64,000 bases of DNA, taken from Rachycentron canadum (Eukaryota > Chordata > Actinopteri > Carangiformes > Rachycentridae). This document shows, piece by piece, positions 20,155 to 32,600 of this stretch. Position 1 is the stretch's first letter, and each line of letters opens with the position of its first letter. Below the pieces are notes generated by a model. It made no database searches. It saw nothing but the letters and a program-made list of their open reading frames with translations, and was not told the origin of the DNA. The stretch covers positions 20,877,632 through 20,941,631 of the forward strand of contig CM076659.1 in the NCBI GenBank assembly GCA_038496675.1. The letters are read 5' to 3'. Made by a program: the position numbers and the translations under genes.

Positions 20155-22031
20155 CTGTAAGTCAGACACAAAACAAGTGAAATTTGCTTACTAAGTTTAT
20201 AAGTTTAATTTCATGTTTTGTGACATTATTATAAAGCACAATCCCTTATATACACACAACAACAACAAAAACAACAACAACATTTCTACACAACAGCACA
20301 CAAAGAAAACATCAAGACCGTCTCCTGTAACAACATTATAAAACAATACTGATTCATATTTGAGTCTGATTCATCAGATCATTAACATGGTGTATTTATT
20401 TACACAGGGTGTAAAATACTGTAGGCTATACAAAGCACATCAGCAAATATAACTGTTATATAACAAATTAAAATGTCAGTAAAATAAAAGTATCATCACA
20501 AAGTATATGTTAAATATAAAAACAAAACAAATAAAACACAAAGTCTATATATTAAATTGTGACTGAAGCTGAAGCAAAATGATTATACACCTGCTTACGT
20601 TCTTCAATTTAAGCTGCCCACCAAAAAGAAGAGAAATTTGTAAAACCACTGTTTCGAAAATCAAAAGCAAATTATACATTTTAAATTTATATTAGCATCG
20701 TTACTTAACCTCAACAATAGACGCATTTCCTTTAAATCCCTTGAAAATTAGTGATAGTGATATTAATTATTTCATTACTTATATACACATTTATGTTTGA
20801 CTTTAGTCATTTACAATAGAAATTAAATTCTTGATGCTCGACACATGTCAAAGCTGTGAGGTGATGAACTGGTTGTTGGACTAAACTAAATGTGGTGAGT
20901 GACTGCAACAGAACAATAATGGAAGGAAAAAAATGCTCTTTTATGGTAAAGGTTATTCTGTCAACATCTGGCCAACAGGGGGAGCTGTCAGCCACAAACA
21001 TCTGTTTGGCCTCATTGAATGAATTGATCTGTACCATGGACACTACTGAAGGTTAGGGATGAGCACAAAGCCCATGAACATAATAAACATATGTTTTTAA
21101 CCTAAATACTTGATGAAATTTAATAAATCAAACATCAGCATCTGAAAAAACTTTTTTTTTACATATAAAATTAATACAAGAGGAAGCTAAAAAACTTGTA
21201 ATTAATAAATCTTTTTTTTTTTTCCAGACACTCTTTAAGGATAGTGCTGTTGTTCTGCTTTCAAAACCTCTGGATCCCTTGAATTGTAATTAATATTTTT
21301 TTATCAGCTGTATATACAGTATGTCAAAGACTTCTTTTGCCAGAACTGGTCATTACAAGTATGTTTCCATTTGGTATGGTTGATAAAGGAAATGCAGATT
21401 TAACCATATAATTCTCAGTAACAGTGTAATGTAATGAATTATAAAAAGCCACTTTTATTTGGTCGATAAAAACTAAAAAAAAATCTTCAAAATGAAATTC
21501 TTCATTAGCATCATAACCCACAATAATCAGATCAGGATTTCATCTTGGTAGTAGATTTTTTCCCTGCAGCATATCTTTGTTTACTATAATTTAACATTTA
21601 ATTTAACATATTAAACAACTAATAGGCAAATAAAAAAATAATAAAGTAATTAATAATGGCAATAATCATCAGTTCCAAAATGCACCATTTTCACTTGGAT
21701 AAACTCACTGGCGATTGTCTGTCGGTGGAGGGCAGAGCTGAGGGGCTAGGGGACCAGTCCAGAGAGTCCCGGCCGGCCGGTCCAAACTTCATCCAGCTGC
21801 TCTCCAGTAGAGACCGCATGGTGGATGGCAGATAGAGGATCTGAAGCCCAGCCGGAGCCAGGGGGCCACAGGGGCCAAGAGCACTCAGAGGAGGTACAGT
21901 GGATGGAAGAAACAAGGAGGATGAGTCCACTGAGAGCTCAGAGAGACACTGACTGCAAGCACTGAAGTGATCAGCCTGAAATAATAACTCACAGGGAGGA
22001 GGAGGAGAAATGAGGGCAGCAGACAGTCCAT
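19696..22031 (-). CDS. Unidentified single-pass membrane protein (model with an unresolved 5' junction)
   Basis: I do not recognise this family. The strongest part is the last exon (19696-20154). It encodes a hydrophobic segment (YITIATVSFVLLFLSILCFL), a basic stop-transfer WRRRH, then a roughly 115-residue cytoplasmic tail with DGVFLMVYLPSPYEQTL and an acidic end EEDTAIVEEEIRD. An upstream exon, 21709-21975, ends at a good donor (GCCA|GTGAGT) in matching phase 0 and supplies a short extracellular part with four cysteines (FSACSQCLSEL and GPCGP). Just before it, MDCLLPSFLLLLP (21993-22031) looks like a signal peptide but is in another frame, separated by 17 nt that begin GT and end AG. Read with those 17 nt removed, the product would be about 254 residues, a type I membrane protein. 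Coding status of the last exon is fairly secure; the 5' part is not. Confidence 0.55.
20155..21708 (-). other. Putative intron of the membrane-protein gene
   Basis: AT-rich, with T and A runs at about 21152 and 21213. No recognised exon or repeat family. Confidence 0.5.
21709..21975 (-). CDS. Membrane-protein ectodomain exon (candidate)
   Basis: 89 codons between acceptor TTATTATTTCAG and donor GCCA|GTGAGT, phase 0 at both ends and open throughout. Reads ADHFSACSQCLSELSVDSSS to SALPSTDRQSP. Confidence 0.5.
21993..22031 (-). CDS. Signal-peptide-like first exon (candidate)
   Basis: ATG followed by DCLLPSFLLLLP, then GTGAGT. It has the form of a secretory signal. It joins the next exon in phase only if the 17 nt at 21976-21992 are absent from the mRNA. 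Confidence 0.35.
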
Positions 22032-22116
22032 GTGTCCAGCTCAGAGGAGACACGTCACTGGTCCTGATGGGAGGATTTACAGCTGCTGGGAGCAGTCAGC
22101 TGCAGCACAACACATC

Positions 22117-22143
22117 TGTGTGTGTGTGTGTCTGCGTGTGTGT
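22117..22143. repeat. (TG)n microsatellite
   Basis: TG dinucleotides with a TCTGCG interruption, just upstream of the membrane-protein start. Confidence 0.9.
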
Positions 22144-22335
22144 GATTGTAAAAGAGACTGAATGGAGAACAGTAACATATATTCCATTTGATTAGTTAGA
22201 ACACGACTGACCTTAAATCCCTAATTCACTTCTTTTTATGTGCCAGCTTCATCTTTCCTCATCAAGTGAACAATTCTCCTTTCTCCTCAAAAAAACTTTT
22301 GATTCAGAAGGGTAAAATTATTTTTCTGAATTAAA

Positions 22336-22636
22336 TTAAAGGTCTCATGTTTTATTTGAAGAGTTGACATCCTCTTGGGCTCCTCTCTGGTGCTTTAGAG
22401 CTCTGACTGGGAGTTTTTGTCTTTATCAAATAAAAATATATTTCAGGTAACCATTCAAATTCTGAAAGGTTGGAGACTGCTTTGTTGTGACATCACAAAG
22501 TTCCAGAAGTCCTGAAGGCTGGTTTTAGGGCTCAGTTTTGAAAACAGGCCTTCGATACCTTTCACTGTATTAATATTGAACCTAGACCTGAATTATGATC
22601 AAACAAGACACGAGCGTCTACCTTTCAGACCTTTAC
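22336..22636 (+). repeat. R2 inverted-repeat element, copy 1
   Basis: Begins TTAAAGGTCTCATG and includes GACATCACAAAGTTCCAGAA and GAACCTAGACCTGA, the diagnostic internal phrases of R2. Confidence 0.75.
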
Positions 22637-25600
22637 CTTCTGATATATGAGTATCACCCAGTCAGATACTGGTTTATCCCTGCATACTGTGAATAGAGCA
22701 TTCTCTGACCTTGGCCTCCTTTTGAAGTAAATTGATTAAACATTTGTGCACTGGGAGGCATTTAAACACATAGTGCATGAAAAAGATGTGAACAGTACTA
22801 CATGATGGCAAATATGAGACAAACTGCTTTTATTGTGCAACACACAGAAACAGAGGCCTGCAGGGAAAGCGCTTTGAAACATACAGCAGTATACACACCT
22901 GTAAGACCAAGCTCAGGGGAAAAAGAAGGCAAAACCGAGAGCAGGGTAGAAACATCAGGAGAAAAGTTTACAGAGCTTTTCTTTGATATCAAAAGCAGAA
23001 AAAAAATTACACCTTGAGAAATCACAGCCACAACACTTGCTGACCTGCTGATGTTGGTCCGGCAGCGGGGCGTTCAAGGTCGGTGAAGAGAGCTAACCTG
23101 GCTGAATGTGCAGAAAGCCTGTGATCATGAAAAAAGCCTTCCGCACATTTGTCTGTCACACGTTTACATTTAAGTCATTTCAGCCTCAAATCTGTTCCCT
23201 CTACTGGTGATTTTTTTTTTCTTCACACAAACATAAACCTCAGTGTCTGCACTAAATACTTAGGTCCCATCTTGTCTGAGTAACAGTAAAAATGCAAACA
23301 GGACATTTAATGAACAAAAAGGTCTCGGTCCTGTTTTATGATTTATCTGCCACATACACAAAGGTACTCCAAACACCTTGTCTTTGGAACAGAATTAAAT
23401 ATGTCAGTCAGATTCAAGTACAGTGAGTTTTTGGATTTTTGGGCAGATTTAGTGAACAAAGTTCCCAAGAATAAAGTTACTGAAAAGTTATAAAGTTATG
23501 ATGCTCAGAAATCGGGAAATATCAGATTTAGCCGAGTTTCTAAACTAACTATGGATGTTTTTGTGGTCCTCAGATTCAAAAAGGTTAACAGAATCACATC
23601 AAATACAATGATATGTGATTTTAAATGGATACTATGTTTTAGTAATTGCATGTTTAATGTGAGAGCTGTTTAAAGGGTCATTCAGAGCACCACCCTCATA
23701 AAGTTGGGGAAACTTGCAAGAGACACATTTAGAATGATCACAATCAAAACACTCGAGGCTAAGATATATACTGAGATATAAGTCCCTGGGGTGAGTCATA
23801 CTCCAAAATCAATATATCCTACATATCCCACAATGCAACATGTTTCACATAAATTTTTTTTAAATATGCCACTGTTGATTTGCATCCTTCATGATGAGCT
23901 GCAAATTAAAGGTGCCATTTCAATAATGATGTTTCAACAAGGATGCACCACAATCCTGGCTGTCTGAGTGTCACTGCAATGTGCACACTCAACTATGTTT
24001 GATAATGATCCTGTGTCCTGGTAAAGCTCAGGCGCAGCAGAGGACAAGTAAGGAAGAAAACGTCCCCAAATATTCTCATGGCCAAAAAGCAATGAAGCTT
24101 CAAATGACACAGCAGACTTTTTAAATCTGATTATAGGCCTAGTCCCTTTTTCTAATGAGAACTGGGCCAAACTTGTTTTTCAGAGAGCTTTTTGGCGCCA
24201 CCAACTTCAGTTATTTCTGCCTTTTGAGCAGCTCTCCTGCTTTTCTTTGTCATAGCAGCAGAAATATTGAGGATAATTGAAATAATATTCTCCTTAAAAT
24301 TGGATGCATCGATACAAATAACAAATACTGCATACATGGGCTACAAGTGTACACTTTTTGTGGCTCCTGAACCCTATTGAAGATGCATTTACCTTGAAAG
24401 TCTTCTTCAATCAGAAATAAATACATTTCTGCAAATAACATTTCCAACAATTAGATTTTTAGCACATTTTCAACACTGTACCTTTTACTTCTCTGCCTCT
24501 ATATGTTACTGTGGCACTCCCTGTTGTGTTACCTGCCACTTTAGAAACTGTGTCACATGTCTGGGTCATGTATATATTTCATCTGTCAGTGTCAGTCACT
24601 AACTTTTGAGTTGTGGCCTGAGTTCTGTACAGAGCAAGTATAGTAGGTCACAGTCTCTTCAATCTGTTCAGCTTCTCAATAATCCCTCAACTACACAATA
24701 AGAAACTAAACTGTAGATGATTTTACTTGTTGGGAGAAATGCGATTACAGTTTCCCGGCACAATGACTGAGGAAGGAGCTGTCGGACTGGAAAATCAGAA
24801 AGCAATCAAAAGCTTAAAAGACTTTCTCATAAAATCTTTCTGATGGTGGAACGCGTGACAAAAGGGCAGATTTGGAGACCCTGTGCTGTGCTCAGTTATG
24901 CCCAAGTGCATCAAATCTGCTTAGAGGGCAGATGAAGTTTGTGGTTGTGATGATCTTCAACATGTCATGATTCAGTGTCTCTTAATCTTAGAGCCACTAT
25001 GGCAAATGCACATTAGTAGTAATACTCAGAAGTGCAGACAAAAGATTTATCTTTTGGGGTTGTAAGTAGAAGAAACATGGACACAAGGACAATATCTGAG
25101 AGCCTGGAAGAGCAGGATAATCATCAGAGTGTATGACTGAAAAGTTAAAAATCAACACAAACTGCTGGCGGAGAATCGTTGCATGTCACCGACACATTAG
25201 TCAACTACTTTTTTTAGATGGAAAACGCTGTCATGGACTTAACACCAACTAAATCCTCCCCTTTGCTGCTGATCACACTGATGGCCGACAACATCTGTCC
25301 ACTCGCTGCTCGCCCTCAAACAGCAGGGAATAAGGACAGGGATGGGTCAGGGACACTGGGAGGGGCTGAGGGACAGTAGAGACAGGACGGGACAGCGAGA
25401 CGAGACGGTCTAATGCTGTGTGTCATTTACTGAAAAGTTGGAAATGATTACTTCCTGGGAGCAGATGTGCAAAACAAGTGACCTGACAAGATACAGTAGA
25501 TTTCCAAGTGGGAATTGGTGTTTGAATGTTAAATGTTTAGTTGTTGCATCAAAACACCTGTTTGTTCATCTAACAGAAAAAAAAAACACTTTAAATCTGC

Positions 25601-25684
25601 ACTTTTATTAACAAAAGTCTTAAAGAGGGGAAAGGTCCTCAAGTTCAGTGTTTGTGGTGGGAGGAGCTTGGAGAATGAGCACTG

Positions 25685-25900
25685 ATGTCACCGTAGACTG
25701 TCAATAAAAATGGACGTAGACACTACATCTGAAAAGTGAAGCCAGCGCTGAGGAGCCTTAAACCTTCATTCTCTCTAATGGCCATCAGGGGGCGACTCCA
25801 CTGGTTGTTAAAGGAGTCAGACTGTATTGAAGACTGGGGATATTGGATACCTCTCCAACCTGAGCAACTACACAGGTCATTTTTTAAACCCTCTGATATT
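25685..25900 (+). repeat. Dispersed repeat family R3, copy 1
   Basis: Includes TAATGGCCATCAGGGGGCGA and GTCAGACTGTATTGAAG, shared with 58470-58650. Confidence 0.75.
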
Positions 25901-28579
25901 AACCTTAGGAGTGGACCTGGATTGTCGTGGTCACAATAATAAACATGCTGAGAGCGGCATACCTACCTTGACCACTATGGTACTATGATGGCCAAAATAA
26001 TGGCAATACAACAGACAATCTTTGTTGTCAATGGTTGTTGTCAATAATCATGGACAGTAGAAACAACATAAAGTGCTACTTTCACATGGGAATCGAACAC
26101 TGCTCTCCTGTGTCACATTCTTGTGTTCTGTTGAACCATCCATCCATATCAACCTCCTCCTGACTTTGTCGCTCTATAAACTTTTCCTTTTGCTCCTGTC
26201 TTCACTACTACGACCACTATATGTCACCTTATAACCTGCTGACAGACAAATTATGGACTCAATATTTACAGAACAGTCTCTGACAACATATCAAGGAGAG
26301 TGAATTCATTGAGCTGTGTAACAATGAAAATCTAAACACAAAACTAGATGTTCCTTTTGCAGGCCTTTTAAGGCCTCAGTGTCTAATTTTGGCTCCTTTG
26401 ATGGGTTTCATGAGATTTCAACAATCAGTCTGAAACATGCATTCAGCTTTAAATGGGCACTTTTGCTTGATTGAATAATTTAGGCTTAGTTAAAGATGGA
26501 GGTGAAGTGTAAACAGCAACCAGCAGCCTCACTATTTGTCGGCCAAAGAGAATTTTTATTTCCATTCTGGCCTCAATTTGCAAACATCCACCTCTGTATC
26601 TCTTTCAGAATCACCACTAGTATGTTGTATGTTAGGTGCCACTTCTGGTTTGAAGTTGCATATCCAGTTTGAGTCACGTTGACACAGAGAGACAGAGAGA
26701 GATACGACAAAGTAGGGAATGAGGAGCGGAAGCGAGGGAGCAGGTGGAGAGAGAGCAGCGAGTGCAAATGAAAGGTTCAAAGTCGGCTGTTGACGAGCCG
26801 GGTGAAAAAAGAAGAGCAAATCTTCTTAGGCATTCAGATGCCCCGCCTTCCCTGACCTGCCCTCAATATGGTCCAGGCTGGTGAAGTTAGCATCACTCTC
26901 TTCTTTCTGTCATTCAGTCAGTCAGTCGTTTGTTCTGTCATAATCTGTCCTAAAGTGCACAGTGGCATGAATGGAGGTCAGCCCAGACTAGTAACAACCA
27001 GCAGAATGAGCAGCAGGTCCAGGTTGGGATCAGCTGTGGCTCTTATTTGATCTAAAAATACTCAATGACATTACTGTATTTTAGCATTATCTCAATGAAA
27101 GGTGGCATCATTCTCTGGAAAGACGAAAACCAACAACTGACTGTCTTCAAATATGCTGAAGACTAAAAAGGCAAGAAGGGACATCTTCCTGGTAATGTTG
27201 CTATTCATGTCAAAGCTTTACTATATTGTGATGTTTATCCTCAGGCTGGTGTGAGAGAAAAAATCCCAGTCACAAACCGCATGAGGGTGCATCCTCAAGG
27301 GAGCAGCAGGAATGTGCTCAGTAACATTTAGGGGAAATTCTGAAACATTGAAATTGAATGCGTGAATGAGTACCAGTGGAGATATTGGTTTCTGATGTTG
27401 TTGCTTCGAAAAGAGCAACAGGTTTCATCCCCTGGGGACCAAGACTGGCCAACCAGTGGTCATTTGCTGCCAAACATCCTCTTCTATATTGTAAACTGAA
27501 TATCTTTATTTATCTTTATCACTGCTGCAGGTTGACATTTGGGAAATGAAGGTGGGCATTTTCACTATTTTATGATATTAAATTGACTAAAATATGAATC
27601 AAGTGGTCAAAAAAAGAGAAACTGATAAAAAATGTACTCATATACCTAACGTATTTGGTAACCGGATTACAGAATAAGGCAGATATATATTAAGTGACTG
27701 AGAATGGTGAATGGGTTTAAATTGATGATAGAGTTTTTGTTTAGTTCAGTAGTTCAGTTTAAGCAGCACCAGCAGGTTTAACACTAACACACTGGCCTCT
27801 GTTAGAAGTAAAATCCATCATCTAAACCCAGATGCACATTTAGCATCAGCAGAAATCAAACACGGGCAGCGTCAGTCATGCGACACAGTATCACGAGGCA
27901 TAAACACATAAACACAAAATATGAAAAACAGCTCTCACAAAAAAATAGCATATGCTCAATCTGACACGTAAAATATTTAAAATAAGAAACAATTTACATA
28001 AATACATGTACAGCAAAAAGTATAGCATATACAGTGGAGCGACATTAACATATGCATACTGTGTGTGGCTCTTGGTTAAAATAAATACTGAAATGCCTCA
28101 TTTTGGTATAAGACTCATTCCAGAAGGTTTAAGAGTGAACCATGAACAAAGACATTCAGCTGTAGGTATATGATCAAAAGACACTGCACAGTATTTAAAG
28201 CTGGATATAGAAAATACATGTCAGAGAAGAACATTCATATACAGAATCAGATTTAACACAGATTCTCAACAGCATCACGTCTCCAGTGTGAAGTGCCCTC
28301 ATTCTCTGATTGGGAGGAAATAAATGTGGTACTTTAAGTTTTCATTTTTTATCTTTCATCTGTTTTACAAGATTTCTGATAATACAATCTCTAAGATTGT
28401 AGCTGCAGCTTGTAGCTGTGGTGTTTATGCAGCAGAGACTGTGAGGCAGGACTGAGACATGGTGGGTTCTTCTTCCTTGCACTTCCTGTTGTGAACGTTA
28501 AGCTCACCCTTGGTTCTTACTTTTATTCCAACATCATTATCACAAGCAGATGGGGCCAAAACATGGGGCCCACATAGAG

Positions 28580-28596
28580 AAAAAAAAAAAAAAAAA
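28580..28596. repeat. Poly(A) run
   Basis: Seventeen consecutive A just before the hairpin at 28634-28682. Confidence 0.95.
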
Positions 28597-28633
28597 CACA
28601 GTGGAGTGTTTGTGGTGCTGTGGACTCTCTGCC

Positions 28634-28682
28634 AGTGCTGCCCTCTGCAGTCAGCAGGAGTCTGACTGCAGAGGGCAGCACT
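28634..28682. repeat. Perfect 21-bp inverted repeat with 7-nt loop
   Basis: Positions 28634-28654 and 28662-28682 are exact reverse complements around the spacer CAGGAGT. The GC-rich arms share the core CTGCCCTCTGCAGTCAG. It lies about 790 bp beyond the arfgef3 stop, possibly within its 3' UTR. Confidence 0.95.
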
Positions 28683-29469
28683 GTAAATGTGAACGCCGTA
28701 AAACAAGGAGAAGAAGACATGGAACAAGACACGGACAGCAGCAGACCAAGAATGGTAGCGATGCAGTGAATGTAAATCCAACTGTTTCTTTACAAGGAAT
28801 CTCCGCAGGCACCAAAAACAAAAACAAGTGTTCGTACGGTGAAGGAAAAAATATGCAAGTGAACTACTGTACCTATAATTGATTGCTGATTTACATATGC
28901 ATCCAAATTAGGGTGAGACAACAACAGTTATTTAAATTGTGAGAATATGACAATATTATGTCAAAATTATGGTCAATTCTGCAAATCACATTTAAAAGCT
29001 GACACAGTGTGTGTTTGTTTGTGTATGTGAGTGTGTGTGTTCTGTCTTGTGTGTTTTGTTTGTGGTAATTAATTTCCACCATGGAACAAGAGGCATAAAT
29101 GACACATTCACTATCAAATCCTTCACAAACCAACAAAACCCTCTATTACTCTCACCACATCCTTCATCAGCCAATCAAATCGTCACTATCCTAATGTCAC
29201 ATGACGCCTGCCAGTGTCCTCCTACAACACCATCTGAGGCTGCCACTCAAACCCATGTTTATCATTCCACCAATCAGCTGCATTGTGATGTGATGATGTC
29301 ACAGGCTGCCATTTCTCTTCCTCTGAACAATCTACTACATAGTGACGCCGACACAAGATGGCGTCAGACAAGTCTGCTGCAACAATCTAATTCATGTTTC
29401 ATGTGTTTACGTCCTTCACTGACCACCTGTGCCCCGAATCAGGTTCTTTAGCATTTCCTTGCTGCAGTG

Positions 29470-29661
29470 TCACATGATGATGTCATAGAGCCTGCCGACG
29501 CGGCCCAGCCACTCACGCAGCGCCTGGCGGACTCGGGCGTCGGTGACGTGGCAGGAGAGCTGACTGAGGCAGGGGTACAGAGCAGGCTGGAGCGCCATAA
29601 AGGAGGAGTCTGACAGGAGGAGGACCTGATTGAGGAGAGTCAAGACCATGTTGGTCCACGC
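29470..29661 (-). CDS. arfgef3: arfgef3 window exon 34 (last)
   Basis: Acceptor CTCTTTGCAG, phase 0. Reads AWTNMVLTLLNQVLLLSDSS and ends VRQALREWLGRVGRLYDIIM then TGA. Confidence 0.98.
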   Translation of the reverse strand, partial: AWTNMVLTLLNQVLLLSDSSFMALQPALYPCLSQLSCHVTDARVRQALREWLGRVGRLYDIIM

Positions 29662-32600
29662 CTGCAAAGAGAGAAAATAACAACAAAGCTCAATACACAA
29701 ACAGATGTTTGTCTTATACACATATTTGTCCCTCACATTAATTTATAACAGATGTTTTCTCTGAATTTGATTGAATTTGGTTTGTTTGTCAATACATTTA
29801 AGATGTCTGCATTTAAAGAGTCTGAAATCACTTGTTCACTGGTCCACAACATACAGTCACTCTCAAATGGTCAAGAATGTCATGTGATGGGCTTCATTTT
29901 TTCATTTTCTTGTTTAACCAAACATCATATCTCAAACCAAAATCTGGGGGTGAAAAAAATGGCATTATCTCTTCCTTCTCTGAAATGTTATCTTACTCAA
30001 AAAGAATATTTTCTTAAACCTGTCTCTTAAAGGTCCCATATTTTTGACTTTTCTGGTGTTTTATTTTGAAGTGCGCCAATAAGAAGAGAGATGTTGACAC
30101 TTGCTCACTCGATAAATCATTAAAACATGATCTAATCTTTAATCTGGGCAACAACACCAGATCTAGTATTTACATTGATATTAATTTTAATAATAAATAA
30201 TAATCTGAGCTGATGCTGCAATAAATTGATTCTTACTTTATGTGTATTTATATTGCTTTGTTTAAGTCTCATGTTCTTGTTGCTGCATCAGTTTTTCTGA
30301 TGTTAATTTGCCAAATGAGACAAAAAAACTATTTAAACATATCTTCTCTACTCTCTATGAGAGTCACCTGACACAGTACCTGTATCTGAGCCTCAGAGTC
30401 CCTCAGGGAGATGCTATGGGAGCTGATGGTGGATCCTGATCGTGGCCTCTTCTCCTGCCTCAGGACCTCAGGTCCTGCACTGACTGAGTGCCTCAGAGGG
30501 GGCCCCTGCTGGTCCACTAGCTGCTGCGGTCTCTGCGGGGGCCTTTGTGGCTCCACGGGACCCCTCCTCTCCCCAACGCTGCCACCTCCTGCTGCGGCTG
30601 CTCGGCCCTGCTCCTTCATGAACAGGTTGACGTGGCTCTGCTGTGGCTGCTGCTGCTGCTGCTTCCTACGCTTGTACTCCATCATCAGCTTGCTGATGGT
30701 TTTGTCTGTGGCGATGGTGTACAGTTTGTTCCCAGCACTTTCCCACCATTCCTTCCTCTTCCCTGGTCCCGCTCCCAATGAACTTGCTGTCATGCCGGAG
30801 TCCCTCCGCTCTCCTCCAGTCCGGAAGTGGTGGGGCAGACTTCCTGTGCAGCTGTGGAGATAGAGGAACCAGCTGGTTTGATTTGATTGATGAGTGTTAC
30901 AGCTAAAGCCCACAGATGAATACACCTCTGGACTTGTTGTTTTTTCAATCAAACCAAGAGCTGCAATCATGAGGTTCTTACTTACAGAGGGGAACCTGAG
31001 CTACAAGGTCATGTTCAGACCAACATTATCATTATGTGCAAAAAAACAAAAAACAAAAAACACACACATTAGCTATGTCTCAATTCGGAGGCTGCATCCT
31101 TCAGTGGTTGCCTTTAAATACAGATTGTGTCACTGTAGCACAACCAGGCTGAGAAATAAGGCCTTTTATCCCAAGATTCATGTGCAGTGGTGATGAAAGC
31201 AAACACCACTGACAGAGAGACAGAGGGTTACACCTTTAAATGTTATTAGTATTGGGATCAGCTCAGTTCCAACAGCGATAACAGTACAACTGTTCAAACC
31301 AGGTTAAAACCAAGTTTTTGTGAAAAGAAGTTTGGTGTTGTCGAGGTTGCACTTCCCCGTCCCATTTCGTTTCAGAAGGACCACGCCTTCATAGGATGCG
31401 GCCCCTGAATTAGGACACAGTTCTTATATTCAGAGGAGAGCAGGACTGTGCTTGCTCTCGGAGGGTGGGGGTCACATGGTTGAGATACAAACATTTGCCT
31501 GACATGTGAAATGACTACAGTCAGACCTGAATCCTGGACTGGTTGTGGGCGTGTCGCCCGGTGACGCTGCGCTTAGGTCCGCCGCCTGACACCTGTACCC
31601 GCTTTCCTCTGAGGGCGTCCCCCTCGCTGAAAGCCCGCCTGCTGATGACGGGGAGGAAGTCTCCGACTGGAAGAGAGGCAGGAAGAAAACGTGGTCTCCT
31701 CCTCCTGTAGCTCCTCCCCTCAGCAGCGCCGTCTCCTCCAGTGTGCTCTCCAGGTCGCGGTGCATTTGGATGTAGCTGTTGCACAGATCCATGCACAGCT
31801 TGTACAGGCGTTTAACCAGCCAGGCCCAGTCGGCGCTGCCCAGCGGCTGCACGCTCAGTGACGGGATGGGGGCTCGCCACTGGTGACGTTTGTCTCGGCC
31901 GCGAGGGGGGCTGACCTTGCCAAAGAGAGAGAGAATGAAGTGGATGATCAGATTTTTGATCTAACAAAACATGAGCTCCACAAAGGTTCTTCTTTAGCTT
32001 TTATCACGATACTGATATGACCATCAGTCCATATGGGCCTCGCTGTGTAGGATCCTCACCTGTGCTGTTTCTTCAAAGATGTCTTCATCCTCTGAGGAAG
32101 CAGACCCAGGGTGAGAGGAGTCTGAGCTCCCCTCCTCTTCCTCATACAGGATCCTCTTCACCTGGATATGTTGAAAGGGTCAAATGTGAAAACGGAATTC
32201 CTGTGGTAAAAGACTTAGAGAGAGTCAGAGTTGTAGCTAATGCGTTACTACAAGGTTATCACTGCGTTTCTAAGATGTTAATATGCCATCGTTCTGTATG
32301 TAGTAGGTGGATGCCTCAGGTGTGAAGGTGAGCAGGTTACCAAATGAAAAAATAACAGACAAAATGAAAAAAATTTATAAAAGAAAAATGTGCACTTTTT
32401 GTGATTTTTTTTTAATGTGATTTTTTCCAAACATATGAAAATACCTGCTCTGAATTTCTCTCATTACACCTACCAAAAACACAAAAGTACTGTTACAAAA
32501 CAGAAATATAGAATTAAGAGAAGGAAAAATGAAAACTACCTTAAAGCTGCATTTATCATGTTTAAGCTGAAGATCATGTACATCCTTGACACATCATAGC

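Larger units (their letters stand above)
22144..29469. other. Gene-poor interval 3' of arfgef3
   Basis: No protein gene could be supported in about 7 kb. The right end should contain the arfgef3 3' UTR. A minus-strand AATAAA at about 28523 and others near 27505 are candidate polyadenylation signals. The interval also holds R2 and R3 repeat copies and a perfect hairpin at 28634-28682. The numerous short frames look random. Confidence 0.55.

Noticed and set aside
30411..30863. 150-residue plus-strand frame opposite arfgef3 exon 33.
   Set aside because: Antisense shadow of a GC-rich coding exon; the minus strand matches BIG3 over the same bases.
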